Below, piece after piece: positions 52,318-62,281 of a DNA stretch of 64,000 nt. The first letter of the stretch is position 1. Each line of letters starts with the position of its first letter. The DNA comes from Deltaproteobacteria bacterium (GTDB taxonomy: Bacteria > Desulfobacterota > Desulfomonilia > UBA1062), in the NCBI GenBank assembly GCA_029552245.1, contig JAKPDW010000025.1, positions 62,001 to 126,000 on the forward strand. The letters are read 5' to 3'. Position numbers and translations under genes: made by a program. Under the pieces are notes generated by a model that was given only the letters and a program-made list of their open reading frames with translations, did not search any database and was not told the DNA's origin.

Positions 52318-54378
52318 TCACTTGTCGGTCAGGTCCTCGAAGCCGGGGGTGAGGGTGCCGTCGGTGTCCCTCTGTCCCTTGGGGGATGGCTGGTTTCCAG
52401 GCTTTTTGCCGCTGGTTGAGTCCTCGAGGAAATCCTCGAAGCCCGGCTTGTCATGATGCGGCAGGACCCCGGCCGACCGTTCCCCTCGATCGCTCCGGGA
52501 GGGCTTGTCTTCCAGGTAGTCCTCGAACCCGGGTATCTGGTCGAACGACACGGACTTCGCCTCTGGAGAAAGCACGGGACCTGACCGAGTGCTCGGGGGG
52601 CTCTCGAACCCGGCCTCGTCATGGACGGAGGCGGTCTCGCCCGGATGCTGCTGCCTGCCCTGGGCCGCACCCTGGGATGCCCTGAGGTCGAGCATCTTCT
52701 CGTTCCTTGCATACGTCGTGTCGATCACGTCGGAGATCTCGAGCATCCGTTTCACGACGTTCTTGATGGTTATGACCTCGTGCTTGATCTCCGCCAGGGA
52801 CCTCTTCACCGGCTCGGGGACCTGGCGCTCTCCCATGAGCATGTCGAGCTTGAGGAGGATGGTGGTCAGCGGCGAGTTGATCTCGTGGTTCGCGGCGATG
52901 GCGGCCTTGGTCACCGCGGCGAGACGCTGGGATTTCATGTGCTTCGATATGAGCATGGCGCGGTGGATCGCCTGGGAGGATACCTCTGCGATGGTCCTCA
53001 GGAGGAGGCCCTTCTGGGATACCTCGTCAGGGGCCACGGCCTCCTTGAGGAGCACCTCGAGTGCGCCGATGGTCTTCCCGTCCACCCTCAGCGGGGCCAT
53101 GACCACGCCTGGCAGCCTGGGGAAGACGCCCTGGGTCCTGTCGAGCAGTTCCTTGGTCGCGCTGGCGATGCCCGACTTCGTCTGGGGCGAGTCGCCCATC
53201 ATGAACGCCTCGGTCACCATGATGCGGAGGTTGTTGAGCCTGATGAGGCATCTCGTCTTCTTTGCATCGAGGATGGAGAGCATGTGGGAGACGATGGTGT
53301 TGGTTATCTCCGAGAGCTTCATCGAGGACTGGAGGTCGGAGCTCATCTGGTTGAGGCTCGCGAGCTCCATGGTCCTGCGCTCGAGGGCCATCTTCTTCTG
53401 CTCGAGGTCGAGGCTGAGCCTGCCGAGCTGGGCGTTGGCCGACTGGAGCACCTCGAAATACGTCTTCGGTTCAGCCCTGGGTATGCCGAGCTCGTCGCTG
53501 ATGCCGGATATGTTGTCCTTCAGGGACAGGGAGATGTCCTGGATATCCTGGCTGGTGAGCCCCAATTCGCCCAAGAGGGAAGGGTCGATGAACCCCGCCT
53601 GGGACCTGTAGACCCCGAGACCCAGGTGGTTGGAGATCATGTCCGCCACGTGGATGATGGAGCAGAGCTTCTTGGTCTGGGGTTCGTCGGTGAAATCCAC
53701 GAGACTGTGGTGGTACCCCACGGCCTTGCCGAGGTGAGACGGCAGGTTCCAGCGCTCGAGGAGAAACATGCCGATGGAGGCGTGGTCGATCCCGATGATC
53801 TCCTGTTCGACCTCCGTTATGTCCCTGCAGGCGGTGTTCATGGTCTCGAGCACCTCTGCATAGCCGCCCTCAGGGCAGATGATCTGGTCCGCTATCACCT
53901 TGCCGAGGTCGTGGAGAAGCCCGGCCACGAAGGCGTCCTCGGCGGACGCGGGTATGACGCGCGAGGCGATGGTCTTGGCGCATACCGCGCAGGCGATGCC
54001 GTGCTGCCAGAAGGAGTAGAAGTCGAGCGCGCCCTTGTCCTTCTTGTTGAACAGGTTGATCACGCTGATGCTGAGCACGATGCTCTTGAGAACGTTGAAA
54101 CCCAGGAGCACCACGGCGCTCCTGATCGTGGAGATCTCCTTGATCCTCCGGTAGAAGGGGGAGTTCGCCACCTTGAGCACCTTGAGGGCGAGGGCCTGGT
54201 CCTTTTCCACCAGGTCGGCCACCTGCTTGGCGTTCGCGTTCGGGTCGAGCGTCTTCTCCATGATGGCGGTGGCGATCGAGGGCAGCGTCGGCAGTTCTCC
54301 GATGTTGTTCAGGAGGGATTGAATGTAGTCATGTGACAGCTTCGCCATCTCTAGCCTTATCGATCGAATCTCTTCCAT
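52318..54378 (-). CDS. HDOD-GAF-DHp signalling protein with repeated C-terminal motif
   Basis: This protein of about 686 residues has an HDOD domain (about 1-220; LPTLPSIATAI, AGLLHDLGK, HHS), a GAF-like domain (about 340-480), and a histidine-kinase dimerisation helix with H-box AANHEINSPLTTILLKL. No ATPase domain follows, so it cannot be a complete kinase. The disordered C-terminus repeats PGFEDYLED, PGFEDFLED and PGFEDLTDK, with a degenerate copy AGFESPP earlier. The start is uncertain: 54378 is chosen here, with ATGs at 54411 and 54345 also in frame. It is divergent from ispG. Confidence 0.82.
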   Translation of the reverse strand: MEEIRSIRLEMAKLSHDYIQSLLNNIGELPTLPSIATAIMEKTLDPNANAKQVADLVEKDQALALKVLKVANSPFYRRIKEISTIRSAVVLLGFNVLKSIVLSISVINLFNKKDKGALDFYSFWQHGIACAVCAKTIASRVIPASAEDAFVAGLLHDLGKVIADQIICPEGGYAEVLETMNTACRDITEVEQEIIGIDHASIGMFLLERWNLPSHLGKAVGYHHSLVDFTDEPQTKKLCSIIHVADMISNHLGLGVYRSQAGFIDPSLLGELGLTSQDIQDISLSLKDNISGISDELGIPRAEPKTYFEVLQSANAQLGRLSLDLEQKKMALERRTMELASLNQMSSDLQSSMKLSEITNTIVSHMLSILDAKKTRCLIRLNNLRIMVTEAFMMGDSPQTKSGIASATKELLDRTQGVFPRLPGVVMAPLRVDGKTIGALEVLLKEAVAPDEVSQKGLLLRTIAEVSSQAIHRAMLISKHMKSQRLAAVTKAAIAANHEINSPLTTILLKLDMLMGERQVPEPVKRSLAEIKHEVITIKNVVKRMLEISDVIDTTYARNEKMLDLRASQGAAQGRQQHPGETASVHDEAGFESPPSTRSGPVLSPEAKSVSFDQIPGFEDYLEDKPSRSDRGERSAGVLPHHDKPGFEDFLEDSTSGKKPGNQPSPKGQRDTDGTLTPGFEDLTDK

Positions 54379-54416
54379 TCTTGAGTAGGGTTCCCCTCCT
54401 GTGATAGTCATGCGGA

Positions 54417-55481
54417 ATGGCCCTCCACAGGGAGAAAACGCGAAGGATCCAGGTGGGTGCGTGTGCCGTGGGCGGGGGGGCCCCGGTGAGCCTCCAGTCC
54501 ATGACCAACACGGTGACCAGGGATGTCGAGGCGACGGTCTCCCAGATCGAGGCGCTCGCCAGGGCAGGGTGCGACATCGTCCGCGTGAGCGTGCCTGACA
54601 TGGACAGCGCCGTTGCTTTCGGGGAGATCAAGAGGCGCTCGATGGTGCCCCTAGTGGCCGACATCCACTTCGACCACCGCCTTGCCATCGAGTCGATCGA
54701 GAGGGGCGCGGACGCGGTGAGGATCAACCCCGGCAACATCGGCTCGAGACAGGCGCTGAGGTCCGTCGCGATCGCGGCCCGCGAGAGGGGCGTCCCAATA
54801 AGGGTCGGGGTCAACCTCGGGTCGGTGAAACGGTCCGTGCTCGGTCGTCACGGGGACGACCACGTGGGCGCGATAGTGAAGAGCGCCGCGGATTACGTGC
54901 ACATGCTCGAGGACATGGGGCTCGACGCCATCAAGGTCTCGCTCAAGTCGTCTGACGTGCTGCAGACCATCGACGCATACCGCCGCTTCTCGAAAATCTC
55001 CCTCTGGCCGCTCCATCTGGGGGTGACCGAGGCGGGGCCCCTCCAGTCGGGCCTGGTGCGCTCGAGTGTGGGGATAGGCGTCCTCCTGGAGGAGGGTATT
55101 GGCGACACCATCAGGGTCTCCCTCTCGGCCGACCCTGTCCAGGAGGTCTTTGCGGGCAGGGTCCTGCTCGAGTGCCTCGGCCTGAGGGCCGAGGGGGTCA
55201 GGGTGATCGCGTGCCCGACATGCGCCAGGGCCTGCGCGGACGTCGCCGCCATCTCCTCAGAGCTCGAGGAGTCCCTCAGGGATGTGCGGAGGCACGCCGT
55301 GGTCGCTGTCATGGGCTGCGTGGTGAACGGCCCCGGGGAGGCGCGGATAGCCGACATCGGGGTGGCCTGCGACCGGAAGGGGGCGCTGCTCTTCAGGCAC
55401 GGCAAGCCGGTGCGACGAATAAGGACTGACGAGATAGTGACCGTCATTCGAGAAGAACTCGACAAGGAGACGCCCGCATGA
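54417..55481 (+). CDS. ispG: 4-hydroxy-3-methylbut-2-en-1-yl diphosphate synthase
   Basis: This 354-residue 4Fe-4S enzyme acts in the non-mevalonate isoprenoid pathway. The TIM-barrel start [18 protein letters not shown], the segment [14 protein letters not shown] and the C-terminal cluster domain with CPTCARAC and [11 protein letters not shown] are present. Length is short, as usual for the bacterial two-domain form. Its stop overlaps the proS start (ATGA). Confidence 0.96.
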   Translation: MALHREKTRRIQVGACAVGGGAPVSLQSMTNTVTRDVEATVSQIEALARAGCDIVRVSVPDMDSAVAFGEIKRRSMVPLVADIHFDHRLAIESIERGADAVRINPGNIGSRQALRSVAIAARERGVPIRVGVNLGSVKRSVLGRHGDDHVGAIVKSAADYVHMLEDMGLDAIKVSLKSSDVLQTIDAYRRFSKISLWPLHLGVTEAGPLQSGLVRSSVGIGVLLEEGIGDTIRVSLSADPVQEVFAGRVLLECLGLRAEGVRVIACPTCARACADVAAISSELEESLRDVRRHAVVAVMGCVVNGPGEARIADIGVACDRKGALLFRHGKPVRRIRTDEIVTVIREELDKETPA

Positions 55482-57214
55482 AGATGACCTCGTTCTTCCT
55501 CCAAACCCTCAAGGAAGACCCGCGCGACGCCGAGGTGGCGAGCCACAGGCTCATGCTCCGTTCCGGCATGATCAAGAAACTGGCTTCAGGGATCTACTCG
55601 TACCTCCCCCTCGGGCTGAAGGCCATCAGGAAGGTGGAGAGGATCATCCGAGAGGAGATGGACGCCGCCGGCGCCCAGGAGTGCCTCATGCCGAGCGTGC
55701 AGCCCGCCGAGATCTGGAAGGAGAGCGGGAGATGGGAGGTGTACGGGAAGGAGCTCCTCAGGTTCGTGGATCGCAAGGGGGCCCAGTTCGCCCTCGGCCC
55801 CACGCACGAGGAGGTCATCACGGACATCGTGCGGGACGCGGTGCATTCCTACAAGGACCTGCCCCTCAACCTCTACCAGATCCAGACCAAGTTCAGGGAC
55901 GAGATCAGGCCCCGTTTCGGTGTGATGAGGGCGAGGGAATTCATCATGAAGGACGCCTACTCCTTCGACCGCGACGAAGAGGGGGCCCAGAAGAGCTACC
56001 TGGCCATGTACGACGCCTACGAGAGGATCTTCGCCAGGTGCGGTCTCAGGTTCAAGGCCGTCGAGGCCGACTCCGGGCCCATAGGCGGGAACTTCTCCCA
56101 CGAGTTCATGGTGCTGGCCGAGACCGGGGAGGACCTCATCCTCAGCTGCACGTCGTGCTCGTACGCGGCCAACCAGGAGCGTGCGGAGATCGGCGGTGCG
56201 GGCGGCGACTTTCCGGCCCCGCCCGTGGGAGCCCCCGAGAAGGTGCACACTCCCGGCATCAGGACCGTGGAAGAGGTGTGCGCCTTCCTGGGGGTTCAGC
56301 CTTCCAGCCTCATCAAGACGCTGATCTACTCCACGGATATCGGCCCGGTCGCGGCCCTGGTGAGGGGCGACCACGAGATCAGCGACGCCAAGCTCAGGAG
56401 GGCGCTGGGTTGCGAGGTGGTGGAGCTCGCCGACGAGGACCTCATCCGGAAGGTCACCTCCGCGCCGAGGGGTTTCGCCGGTCCCGTCGGCCTGAACGTG
56501 AAAAAGGTGGCCGATGCGGCCCTCGCGGCCTCCGGCCCGTACGTGACGGGCGCGAATTGCGAGGACTACCACGTGACGAACGTGTGGTTCGGAAGGGACG
56601 TCACTGTCGACATGGTCGCGGACATACGGGTCGCCGCCGGGGGTGAAGCGTGCCCGCGCTGTGGGAAAGGGGTCCTCGAGGTGATCCGGGGGATCGAGGT
56701 CGGGCACATCTTCAAGCTCGGACACAAGTACTCGAAGGCCATGAACGCGCTCTTCCTCGACGAGGACGGGACACTCAAGCCCCTGGTCATGGGGTGTTAC
56801 GGGATAGGGGTCGGCAGGACGGTCGCGGCCGCCATAGAGCAGAACCACGACGCGAACGGCATCGTGTTCCCGGCCTCCATCGCGCCGTTCCATGTCGTGG
56901 TGCTCCCGATCACCGTGAGCGACTCGGTGATCATGGACAAGGCCCAGGAGCTCTACCGCGCCCTGACGGCGCTCGGTTTCGACGTGCTCCTGGATGACCG
57001 GGACGTGAGGCCGGGCGTGAAGTTCAAGGATGCCGACCTGATAGGGGTGCCGCTCAGGATAACGGTGGGGGCGAAGGACCTCGCGAACAACGTCGTCGAG
57101 GTGAAGATGCGCAAGGGTTCGGGCGTCGAGAAGGTGGGCGTGGGACAGGCGGTGTCCCACTGCGTCGGGCTGCTCGAATCCGAGGGTGTGAGCGTTGCCC
57201 GTACGGATCAATGA
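55478..57214 (+). CDS. proS: Prolyl-tRNA synthetase, bacterial type with editing insert
   Basis: This 578-residue class II synthetase has motif 2 ([18 protein letters not shown]), an inserted editing domain (about 220-400) that clears Ala-tRNA-Pro, motif 3 ([17 protein letters not shown]) and the C-terminal anticodon domain. It is coupled to ispG upstream and overlaps the relA/spoT gene by 20 nt. Confidence 0.97.
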   Translation: MKMTSFFLQTLKEDPRDAEVASHRLMLRSGMIKKLASGIYSYLPLGLKAIRKVERIIREEMDAAGAQECLMPSVQPAEIWKESGRWEVYGKELLRFVDRKGAQFALGPTHEEVITDIVRDAVHSYKDLPLNLYQIQTKFRDEIRPRFGVMRAREFIMKDAYSFDRDEEGAQKSYLAMYDAYERIFARCGLRFKAVEADSGPIGGNFSHEFMVLAETGEDLILSCTSCSYAANQERAEIGGAGGDFPAPPVGAPEKVHTPGIRTVEEVCAFLGVQPSSLIKTLIYSTDIGPVAALVRGDHEISDAKLRRALGCEVVELADEDLIRKVTSAPRGFAGPVGLNVKKVADAALAASGPYVTGANCEDYHVTNVWFGRDVTVDMVADIRVAAGGEACPRCGKGVLEVIRGIEVGHIFKLGHKYSKAMNALFLDEDGTLKPLVMGCYGIGVGRTVAAAIEQNHDANGIVFPASIAPFHVVVLPITVSDSVIMDKAQELYRALTALGFDVLLDDRDVRPGVKFKDADLIGVPLRITVGAKDLANNVVEVKMRKGSGVEKVGVGQAVSHCVGLLESEGVSVARTDQ

Positions 57215-59321
57215 CATCATAGACGAGATATCCACCTACGTGCCTGACTCGGGGCTCAGGCTCGTCGAGAAGGCCTATGTCTTTTCCGCCAGGGTTCACC
57301 AGGGGCAGACGCGTCTCAACGGCGAACCATACCTCAACCACCCCCTGGAGGTGGCGTACATCGTGGCCCAGATGCGCCTGGACGTCGTGTCGGTCGCGGC
57401 GGCGCTCCTCCACGACACCATCGAGGACAGCCTCACCAAGAGGGAGGACATCAAGGCGGAGTTCGGCGAGGAGGTCGCCTCGGTGGTGGACGGCCTCACC
57501 AAGATAAGCCGGATCGACTTTCGGTCGGAGGAAGAGAAACAGGCAGAGAATTTCAGGAAGATGATCCTCGCGATGAGCAAGGACCTCAGGGTTCTGCTCA
57601 TCAAGCTCATAGACCGCCTTCACAACATGAGGACGCTCGCGTTCCACACCAGGCAGAACCAGTTGCGGATAGCGAGGGAGACGCTGGACATCTACGCGCC
57701 GCTCGCGAACAGGCTCGGCATACACTGGCTCCAGACCGAGCTCGAGAACCTGAGCTTCATGTATCTCGAGCCCGAGGATTACCGGATCCTCAAGGCGAAG
57801 ATGGACTCCATTGCCAGGGAGAAGGAGGATTACCTGAGGAACTTCATGGCAAGGGTCAGGCTCAAGCTGGAGGAGGCGGGGATAAAGTCGGACATCAAGA
57901 GCCGGATCAAACACATATACAGCGTCTACCAGAAGTTGAAGCGCCAGAACATATCGCTGTCCAACGTCTACGACGTGCTCGGGATCAGGATCATAGTGGA
58001 TACGGAGGCCGAGTGCTACGCGGCCCTGGGTGTCATTCACGGTTCATGGAAGCCGATACAGCAACGGATAAAAGACTTCATAGCCCAGCCCAAGCCGAAC
58101 GGGTACAAGTCGCTGCACACCACCGTGATAGGGCCCGGGGGCGACAGGATCGAGATCCAGATCAGGACCAGAGAAATGGACTCCGTGGCCAATGACGGCA
58201 TCGCGGCGCACTGGCTGTACAAGGACTACGCGAAGACCCACGACGATGCGAAGTTCGACCCGAGCAAGGAAACGCACGAACTTTCGTGGCTCAGGAGGCT
58301 CCTCGAAAGCCACAGGGAGCTCAAGAACCCGAGGGATTTCCTCCGGAGCGTAAAGCTCGACCTGTACCCCGAGGAGGTGTTCGTGTTCACCCCCAAGGGG
58401 GAGGTGTTCCAATTCCCGGTGGGCGCAACCCCCCTCGATTTCGCCTACAGCGTCCATACCCAGCTGGGACACCAGTGCATCGGCGCGAAGGTGAACGGCC
58501 AGATCGTCAAGCTCAACTACGAGCTCAAGAGCGGGGATGTGGTGGAGATCCTGCGCTCCTCCAAGCAGCACCCGAGCAAGGATTGGCTCAGGATCGCAAA
58601 GACGTCGAGGGCGAAGAACAAGATCCAGGCGTGGCTGAGGGCGCAGGAAAGGGAGCAGGGCATAGCGCTCGGGAGGGAGATGGTGGAAAAGAAGCTCAAG
58701 GCCGTGCATCCCGAGCAGGATGTAGACCTCGAGTCGATCGCGAAGGTGTTCGCCTACAAGAGTACGGACGATTTCCTGGCAGCCATAGGCTTCGGGAGGC
58801 TGTCGGTGAACCACGTCTTGAACAAGCTCTATCCCGATTACCAGAAAAAGAAGGCCAGGTCTCAGGCGGCGGAGAAGAAGGCGGAGGGGGCCAGCGTGGT
58901 CGTCAAGGGCGTGGACAACCTCCTCATCCGCTTCGCGAAGTGCTGCAGGCCGATACCCGGCGACGACATCGTGGGATTCATCACGAGGGGCAAGGGGATC
59001 ACCGTGCACAGATCCACCTGCCAGTACGCCTCGGAGATCGATTCTCAGCGGATGATCCCCGTCGAGTGGGACATGGGCGTGAATGAAAGTCACGAGGTCG
59101 AGATGTCGGTCGTGTGCGAGGACAGGCCCGGGATGCTCGGATCCATCACCGCTGCCATCGGGGCGAAGAACGTCAACATCTCGAGGCTCAAGGCGCTGCC
59201 GCTCGCGGACGGCAATTCCGCCTGCCAGTTTTTCGTCGCGATAAAGAACTTGGCCGAGTTGGAAAGGCTCACGGCGGACCTCAAAAGAATAAAAGGCGTG
59301 ATCAGGGTGGAGAGGCGCTAG
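57195..59321 (+). CDS. RelA/SpoT-type (p)ppGpp synthetase/hydrolase
   Basis: This 708-residue protein is the stringent-response enzyme. The HD hydrolase domain is intact ([24 protein letters not shown]). The synthetase domain follows ([32 protein letters not shown]), then TGS and C-terminal ACT domains. It is therefore bifunctional. TTG at 57195 is the first possible start after an in-frame stop at 57189 and lies inside proS, implying coupled translation. A 6-bp stem (59325-59346) follows the stop. Confidence 0.93.
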   Translation: MPVRINDIIDEISTYVPDSGLRLVEKAYVFSARVHQGQTRLNGEPYLNHPLEVAYIVAQMRLDVVSVAAALLHDTIEDSLTKREDIKAEFGEEVASVVDGLTKISRIDFRSEEEKQAENFRKMILAMSKDLRVLLIKLIDRLHNMRTLAFHTRQNQLRIARETLDIYAPLANRLGIHWLQTELENLSFMYLEPEDYRILKAKMDSIAREKEDYLRNFMARVRLKLEEAGIKSDIKSRIKHIYSVYQKLKRQNISLSNVYDVLGIRIIVDTEAECYAALGVIHGSWKPIQQRIKDFIAQPKPNGYKSLHTTVIGPGGDRIEIQIRTREMDSVANDGIAAHWLYKDYAKTHDDAKFDPSKETHELSWLRRLLESHRELKNPRDFLRSVKLDLYPEEVFVFTPKGEVFQFPVGATPLDFAYSVHTQLGHQCIGAKVNGQIVKLNYELKSGDVVEILRSSKQHPSKDWLRIAKTSRAKNKIQAWLRAQEREQGIALGREMVEKKLKAVHPEQDVDLESIAKVFAYKSTDDFLAAIGFGRLSVNHVLNKLYPDYQKKKARSQAAEKKAEGASVVVKGVDNLLIRFAKCCRPIPGDDIVGFITRGKGITVHRSTCQYASEIDSQRMIPVEWDMGVNESHEVEMSVVCEDRPGMLGSITAAIGAKNVNISRLKALPLADGNSACQFFVAIKNLAELERLTADLKRIKGVIRVERR

Positions 59322-59324
59322 GGA

Positions 59325-59346
59325 CGCCTCGGACACGCGTGAGGCG
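59325..59346. terminator. Small stem-loop after relA/spoT
   Basis: CGCCTC (59325-59330) and GAGGCG (59341-59346) with a 10-nt loop lie four bases after the stop codon of the plus-strand gene. There is no T-tract. Confidence 0.3.
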
Positions 59347-59396
59347 GGTCCGTCACGACCCCAGGTTGATCAGCCCTTCATGGTGTTCCCGGGTGT

Positions 59397-59867
59397 TCAG
59401 ATGGACTTCCTGATGTCCTCGAGGATCTCCCGCTCGAGGACGCCCTTGGATCTGCAGGGATGCCATTTCTTGGTCGCGTTCGAGTCGTACGCCTCGATGT
59501 TGACCTTGATCTTCACCTGGGTGCTCATGTCGTTGACGGCCGTGAGCTTGACGGTGACCGCGTACCCCACCTGGGAGTAGAGGGCGAGCCGGATGTCGGG
59601 CCTGTCGGCGATCTTGTCGAGGTCGTGGTGCGCCTTCGGTCCTACGGAGAAGTTCGTGAACTTCGTGGAAATGGTCCCGTTCTCCTTGTCGATCTCCTTC
59701 AGCTCGAGAGATCTCCGCTCCAGTGTCTTGATGGTGACCTCCCATATCCTGTCGTACCTGCCGAGGAAGAACGAGGTGTCGCCCGCCGTTGGGCCTTGTG
59801 GTTTGGTCGTGGCGCATCCGTGCAGGGCAAAGATGGATGCGGCAAGAACAAGGATACTTCTCTTCAT
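59397..59867 (-). CDS. Uncharacterised lipoprotein
   Basis: This protein of 156 residues has a lipoprotein signal MKRSILVLAASIFALHGC (lipobox LHGC, Cys18). The mature part is an alpha/beta domain (FLGRYDRIWEVTIKTLERR, then DNDMSTQVKIKVNIEAYDS-like strands). The shape recalls small periplasmic BamC/NlpB-like domains, but similarity is too weak to name. ATG 59867 is preferred to earlier ATGs because GAGGAGATG precedes it and it gives the cleanest signal peptide. Confidence 0.72.
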   Translation of the reverse strand: MKRSILVLAASIFALHGCATTKPQGPTAGDTSFFLGRYDRIWEVTIKTLERRSLELKEIDKENGTISTKFTNFSVGPKAHHDLDKIADRPDIRLALYSQVGYAVTVKLTAVNDMSTQVKIKVNIEAYDSNATKKWHPCRSKGVLEREILEDIRKSI

Positions 59868-59948
59868 GGGCATCTCCTCAGTGGACGAATGCATTCCATT
59901 CAATACTTGGGCAATCCCTTTAACACGTATTTGCCAGGACGTGAACAC

Positions 59949-59985
59949 GAAAAAACACCTTGAAGCCCCGGTCGGGGATTCAAGG
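59949..59985 (-). terminator. Rho-independent terminator of the tRNA-Leu/rpmB unit
   Basis: Stem CCTTGAA/TTCAAGG plus CCCC/GGGG with loop GGTC, followed on the minus strand by a run of six T (59955-59950). It lies 50 nt past the rpmB stop. Confidence 0.9.
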
Positions 59986-60035
59986 CGTCCGGATATGGTC
60001 GATGTGTCGTCGCTTCGTGCAGCCAGGGCGTATCT

Positions 60036-60230
60036 TCAGGCCACGTGCTTGGTCACCTTGTTGGACCTGATGCATTGGGTGCATACCCTCATGCTGGTAA
60101 CACCCTGGGGTGTCTTCACCTTGATCTTCTGGAGGTTCGGAAGCCAGACCTTGACGGTCTTGTTCTGGGCGTGTGAGACGTTGTGCCCCACCTGCCTGCC
60201 CTTGCCACAGATCTCGCACCTTCTCGACAT
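60036..60230 (-). CDS. rpmB: 50S ribosomal protein L28, zinc-ribbon type
   Basis: This 64-residue protein starts [11 protein letters not shown], with two cysteine pairs (C5/C8 and CTQC) for zinc, then [13 protein letters not shown]. The start is set at ATG 60230; an upstream in-frame ATG would extend the frame by 11 residues without similarity. It lies 43 nt beyond tRNA-Leu and shares its promoter. Confidence 0.95.
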   Translation of the reverse strand: MSRRCEICGKGRQVGHNVSHAQNKTVKVWLPNLQKIKVKTPQGVTSMRVCTQCIRSNKVTKHVA

Positions 60231-60273
60231 GACTCGTTTCCCTTTCGTGATGAAGACGCACAATGAGTTCGTC

Positions 60274-60359
60274 TGGTGCCGAAGCCGGGATTTGAACCCG
60301 GACGGGAGTTACCCACCACCCCCTCAAGATGGCGTGTCTGCCAATTCCACCACTTCGGC
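60274..60359 (-). tRNA. tRNA-Leu (anticodon GAG)
   Basis: This 86-nt class II tRNA has a long variable arm. The acceptor GCCGAAG/CTTCGGC, D arm TGGTGGAATTGGCAGA, anticodon stem CCATC/GGTGG with loop TTGAGGG, and T arm GGTTCAAATCC are all present. CCA is encoded. Confidence 0.96.
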
Positions 60360-60375
60360 GTTATGACGGAAGATC

Positions 60376-60404
60376 TATCTAGCAACGCGGCTCGGTGCTG
60401 TCAA
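60376..60404 (-). promoter_or_regulatory. Promoter for tRNA-Leu and rpmB
   Basis: TTGACA (60404-60399), 17 nt, and TAGATA (60381-60376) on the minus strand, about 17 nt before the tRNA. Confidence 0.8.
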
Positions 60405-60533
60405 TATGAAAAAAGGGGGGCGGGGTGTGCGGGGGGAACGCGGTTCCGACATGGACGTCGAGCGGGAAGCCCTCCCGAACCACCCCATGGAACACGCAGA
60501 CGGGCAAGGGGCGCCTTGATGGCAGGTGGCGCC

Positions 60534-60637
60534 ATCCCCTGGGTCGGAAACGATTCTTGTCCCCAGTCGATCCGAATCAAATCGTGGGATCCTGACGTCC
60601 GCGGCGAAATCCCCTGGGTCGGAAGCCATTCTTGTCC
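60534..60637. repeat. Two copies of a 29-nt direct repeat, 75 nt apart
   Basis: Units at 60534-60562 and 60609-60637 share 27 of 29 bases (each starts ATCCCCTGGGTCGGAA and ends ATTCTTGTCC). They lie in the 60405-60721 gap, which has no gene. They may be a dispersed repeat or the trace of a mobile element. Confidence 0.7.
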
Positions 60638-60721
60638 GGTTCTACCCTGTTGATCGGCCCGCCCCGATCTCGGCTTGGCTTTCTCCGCTTCAGGGAAAAG
60701 TACGGGGGGTGGCCTTTGCTC

Positions 60722-60750
60722 TTGACATGTGACGCAGGATAACATAGTAA
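60722..60750 (+). promoter_or_regulatory. Promoter for the superoxide reductase/ferritin genes
   Basis: TTGACA (60722-60727), a 17-nt spacer and TAGTAA (60745-60750). A Fur/PerR-like box overlaps the -10 region. Confidence 0.75.
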
Positions 60751-60764
60751 TGATTATCGATACT
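60746..60764 (+). promoter_or_regulatory. Possible Fur/PerR-family operator
   Basis: The segment contains TAATGATTATC followed by GATAC. It agrees at about 13 of 19 positions with the Fur box consensus and covers the -10 element and expected start site, where repressor binding would block transcription. Confidence 0.45.
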
Positions 60765-60780
60765 GATAAAGGAGGCGATC

Positions 60781-61155
60781 ATGACGGCAAGGCTCGAGGT
60801 GTACAAGTGCGAAGTTTGCGGAAACATTGTGGAAGTGCTGCACGAGGGAAAGGGCGAGCTCGTGTGTTGCGGTGAACCCATGAGACGTCTCGAGGAGAAC
60901 ACCGTCGATGCGGCGCGCGAGAAGCATGTCCCGGTGATCGAGAAGGCCCCAGGGGGGTATGTGGTGAAGGTGGGGTCGGTTGCGCACCCCATGGAGGAAA
61001 GGCACTATATCGAGTGGATAGAGCTCGTGGCCGACGGCGTGGCGCTCAGGAAGTTCCTGAGGCCCGGCGATGAGCCCGTCGCTCGGTTCCACACCGATGC
61101 AGAGAGCGTCCACGCCCGGGAGTACTGCAATCTCCACGGGTTGTGGAAGGCGTGA
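60781..61155 (+). CDS. dfx: Desulfoferrodoxin (2Fe superoxide reductase)
   Basis: This 124-residue protein has the desulforedoxin centre at the N-terminus (C10, C13, C29, C30) and the catalytic domain with the REKHVPV Glu-Lys-His motif, [11 protein letters not shown] and the C-terminal iron ligands CNLHGLW. It reduces superoxide to peroxide without making oxygen, the usual anaerobe strategy. AAAGGAGGCGATC lies before the ATG. It is followed within 16 nt by ferritin. Confidence 0.95.
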   Translation: MTARLEVYKCEVCGNIVEVLHEGKGELVCCGEPMRRLEENTVDAAREKHVPVIEKAPGGYVVKVGSVAHPMEERHYIEWIELVADGVALRKFLRPGDEPVARFHTDAESVHAREYCNLHGLWKA

Positions 61156-61171
61156 AAGGGAGGGTGACGCC

Positions 61172-61687
61172 ATGCTCAGCGAACGGCTTGAGGAGGCATT
61201 GAACAGGCAGATCAACGCGGAACTCTACTCGGCGTACCTCTACCTGTCCATGGAAGCGTACTTCCGCTCGGTGAACCTCGAGGGGTTCGCCCGGTGGATG
61301 AGGGCCCAGGCTCTCGAGGAGATGACGCATGCGGACAGGTTCGCGAAGTACATCTCGAACCGGCAGGGCAGGGTCGTTCTCGACGGCATAGCCCGCCCTC
61401 CGGTGGACTGGGATTCCCCCCGGGATGTCTTCGAGAAGGTCCTCGAGCACGAGAGGAAGGTGACCGCGCTCATCTTCGATCTCGTGGCGCTCGCCGAGAA
61501 AGAGAAGGACTACTCGACAGGCTCCATGCTCCAGTGGTTCGTGAACGAGCAGGTGGAGGAAGAGGCGACCGCAGAGGGGATCCTCGGGCAGCTCAAGCTC
61601 GTGGGCGACAACGGGAACGGCCTGCTCATGATCGACCGGGAGCTCGGCACCCGCGTGTTTGCACCGGAGCCCCCGGCAGGCCGGTAA
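61172..61687 (+). CDS. ftnA: Ferritin (non-haem, FtnA type)
   Basis: This 171-residue protein forms a four-helix bundle iron-storage subunit. Ferroxidase ligands appear in NRQINAELYSAYLY, EEMTHADRF, the helix-C glutamate in EHERKVTAL, and WFVNEQVEEEA. The frame is open upstream but family sequence begins MLSERLEEALN, behind AAAGGGAGGGTGACG. Storing iron beside superoxide reductase limits Fenton chemistry. Confidence 0.95.
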   Translation: MLSERLEEALNRQINAELYSAYLYLSMEAYFRSVNLEGFARWMRAQALEEMTHADRFAKYISNRQGRVVLDGIARPPVDWDSPRDVFEKVLEHERKVTALIFDLVALAEKEKDYSTGSMLQWFVNEQVEEEATAEGILGQLKLVGDNGNGLLMIDRELGTRVFAPEPPAGR

Positions 61688-62281
61688 GCTTGCGGGCAGG
61701 CCCTTGCCCCCTGACCGGAAACATGAGGCGGGCATGACCGAGGGGTCCGAGGAGCACTCCCGTCGTCTCTCGTGTTCCGGGAGGGGCCGGGTACAGGGCG
61801 GCACCCCGTGATCCCCGGGAAAAGGGTGGCGGCTCTGCCGTCTTTGGGTATCCCCTCGCGACTGAGACGAATCGGCGCGCGGTCGAACATGTTCGGCCGT
61901 CCACCCCTGGAGGCAGAGGGAACCAGGGGGATTCCGAGAGCGAGGCAGGCGTCAAAGGCAGGGCCCTGTCTCGTCGAACCTGTCCGCCGAGGCCTCGCCG
62001 CAAGCGGGCACAGGGGCGGCAGGTGGTGTCGCTACCGGGGAAAAGACATCCCATGTATGGCGTCATGAGGCAGGGGGAAGCCCGGGAGGCAGACGGGAGG
62101 CCGCTACGAGATGCGTTCTCTCATACGGGAAGGCGGGTGTGAAAGGTGGATTACCGTGCGTCCTTTTCATGCATGAAGCGGGCCTGGATTGACAATGAGC
62201 ATCCAGCTGTGGGACACTCCATGAGATCGATGCGCGGGGATCCGGTTCGTCTGAACAGCCGATGTATTCGGGGAGGTGATC
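61688..62281. other. 594-nt intergenic region, no gene recognised
   Basis: No frame has family similarity. A 12-nt palindrome CGAACATGTTCG lies at 61884-61895. A TTGACA at 62189-62194 lacks a matching -10. The flavodiiron gene promoter is presumably here but not identified. Confidence 0.4.

Noticed and set aside
60534-60637. CRISPR array
   Set aside because: Only two imperfect units with no palindromic core, no further repeats and no cas genes nearby.
61884-61895. CGAACATGTTCG as a LexA box
   Set aside because: The half sites are only two bases apart, whereas the GAAC-N4-GTTC box needs four, and no SOS gene follows.
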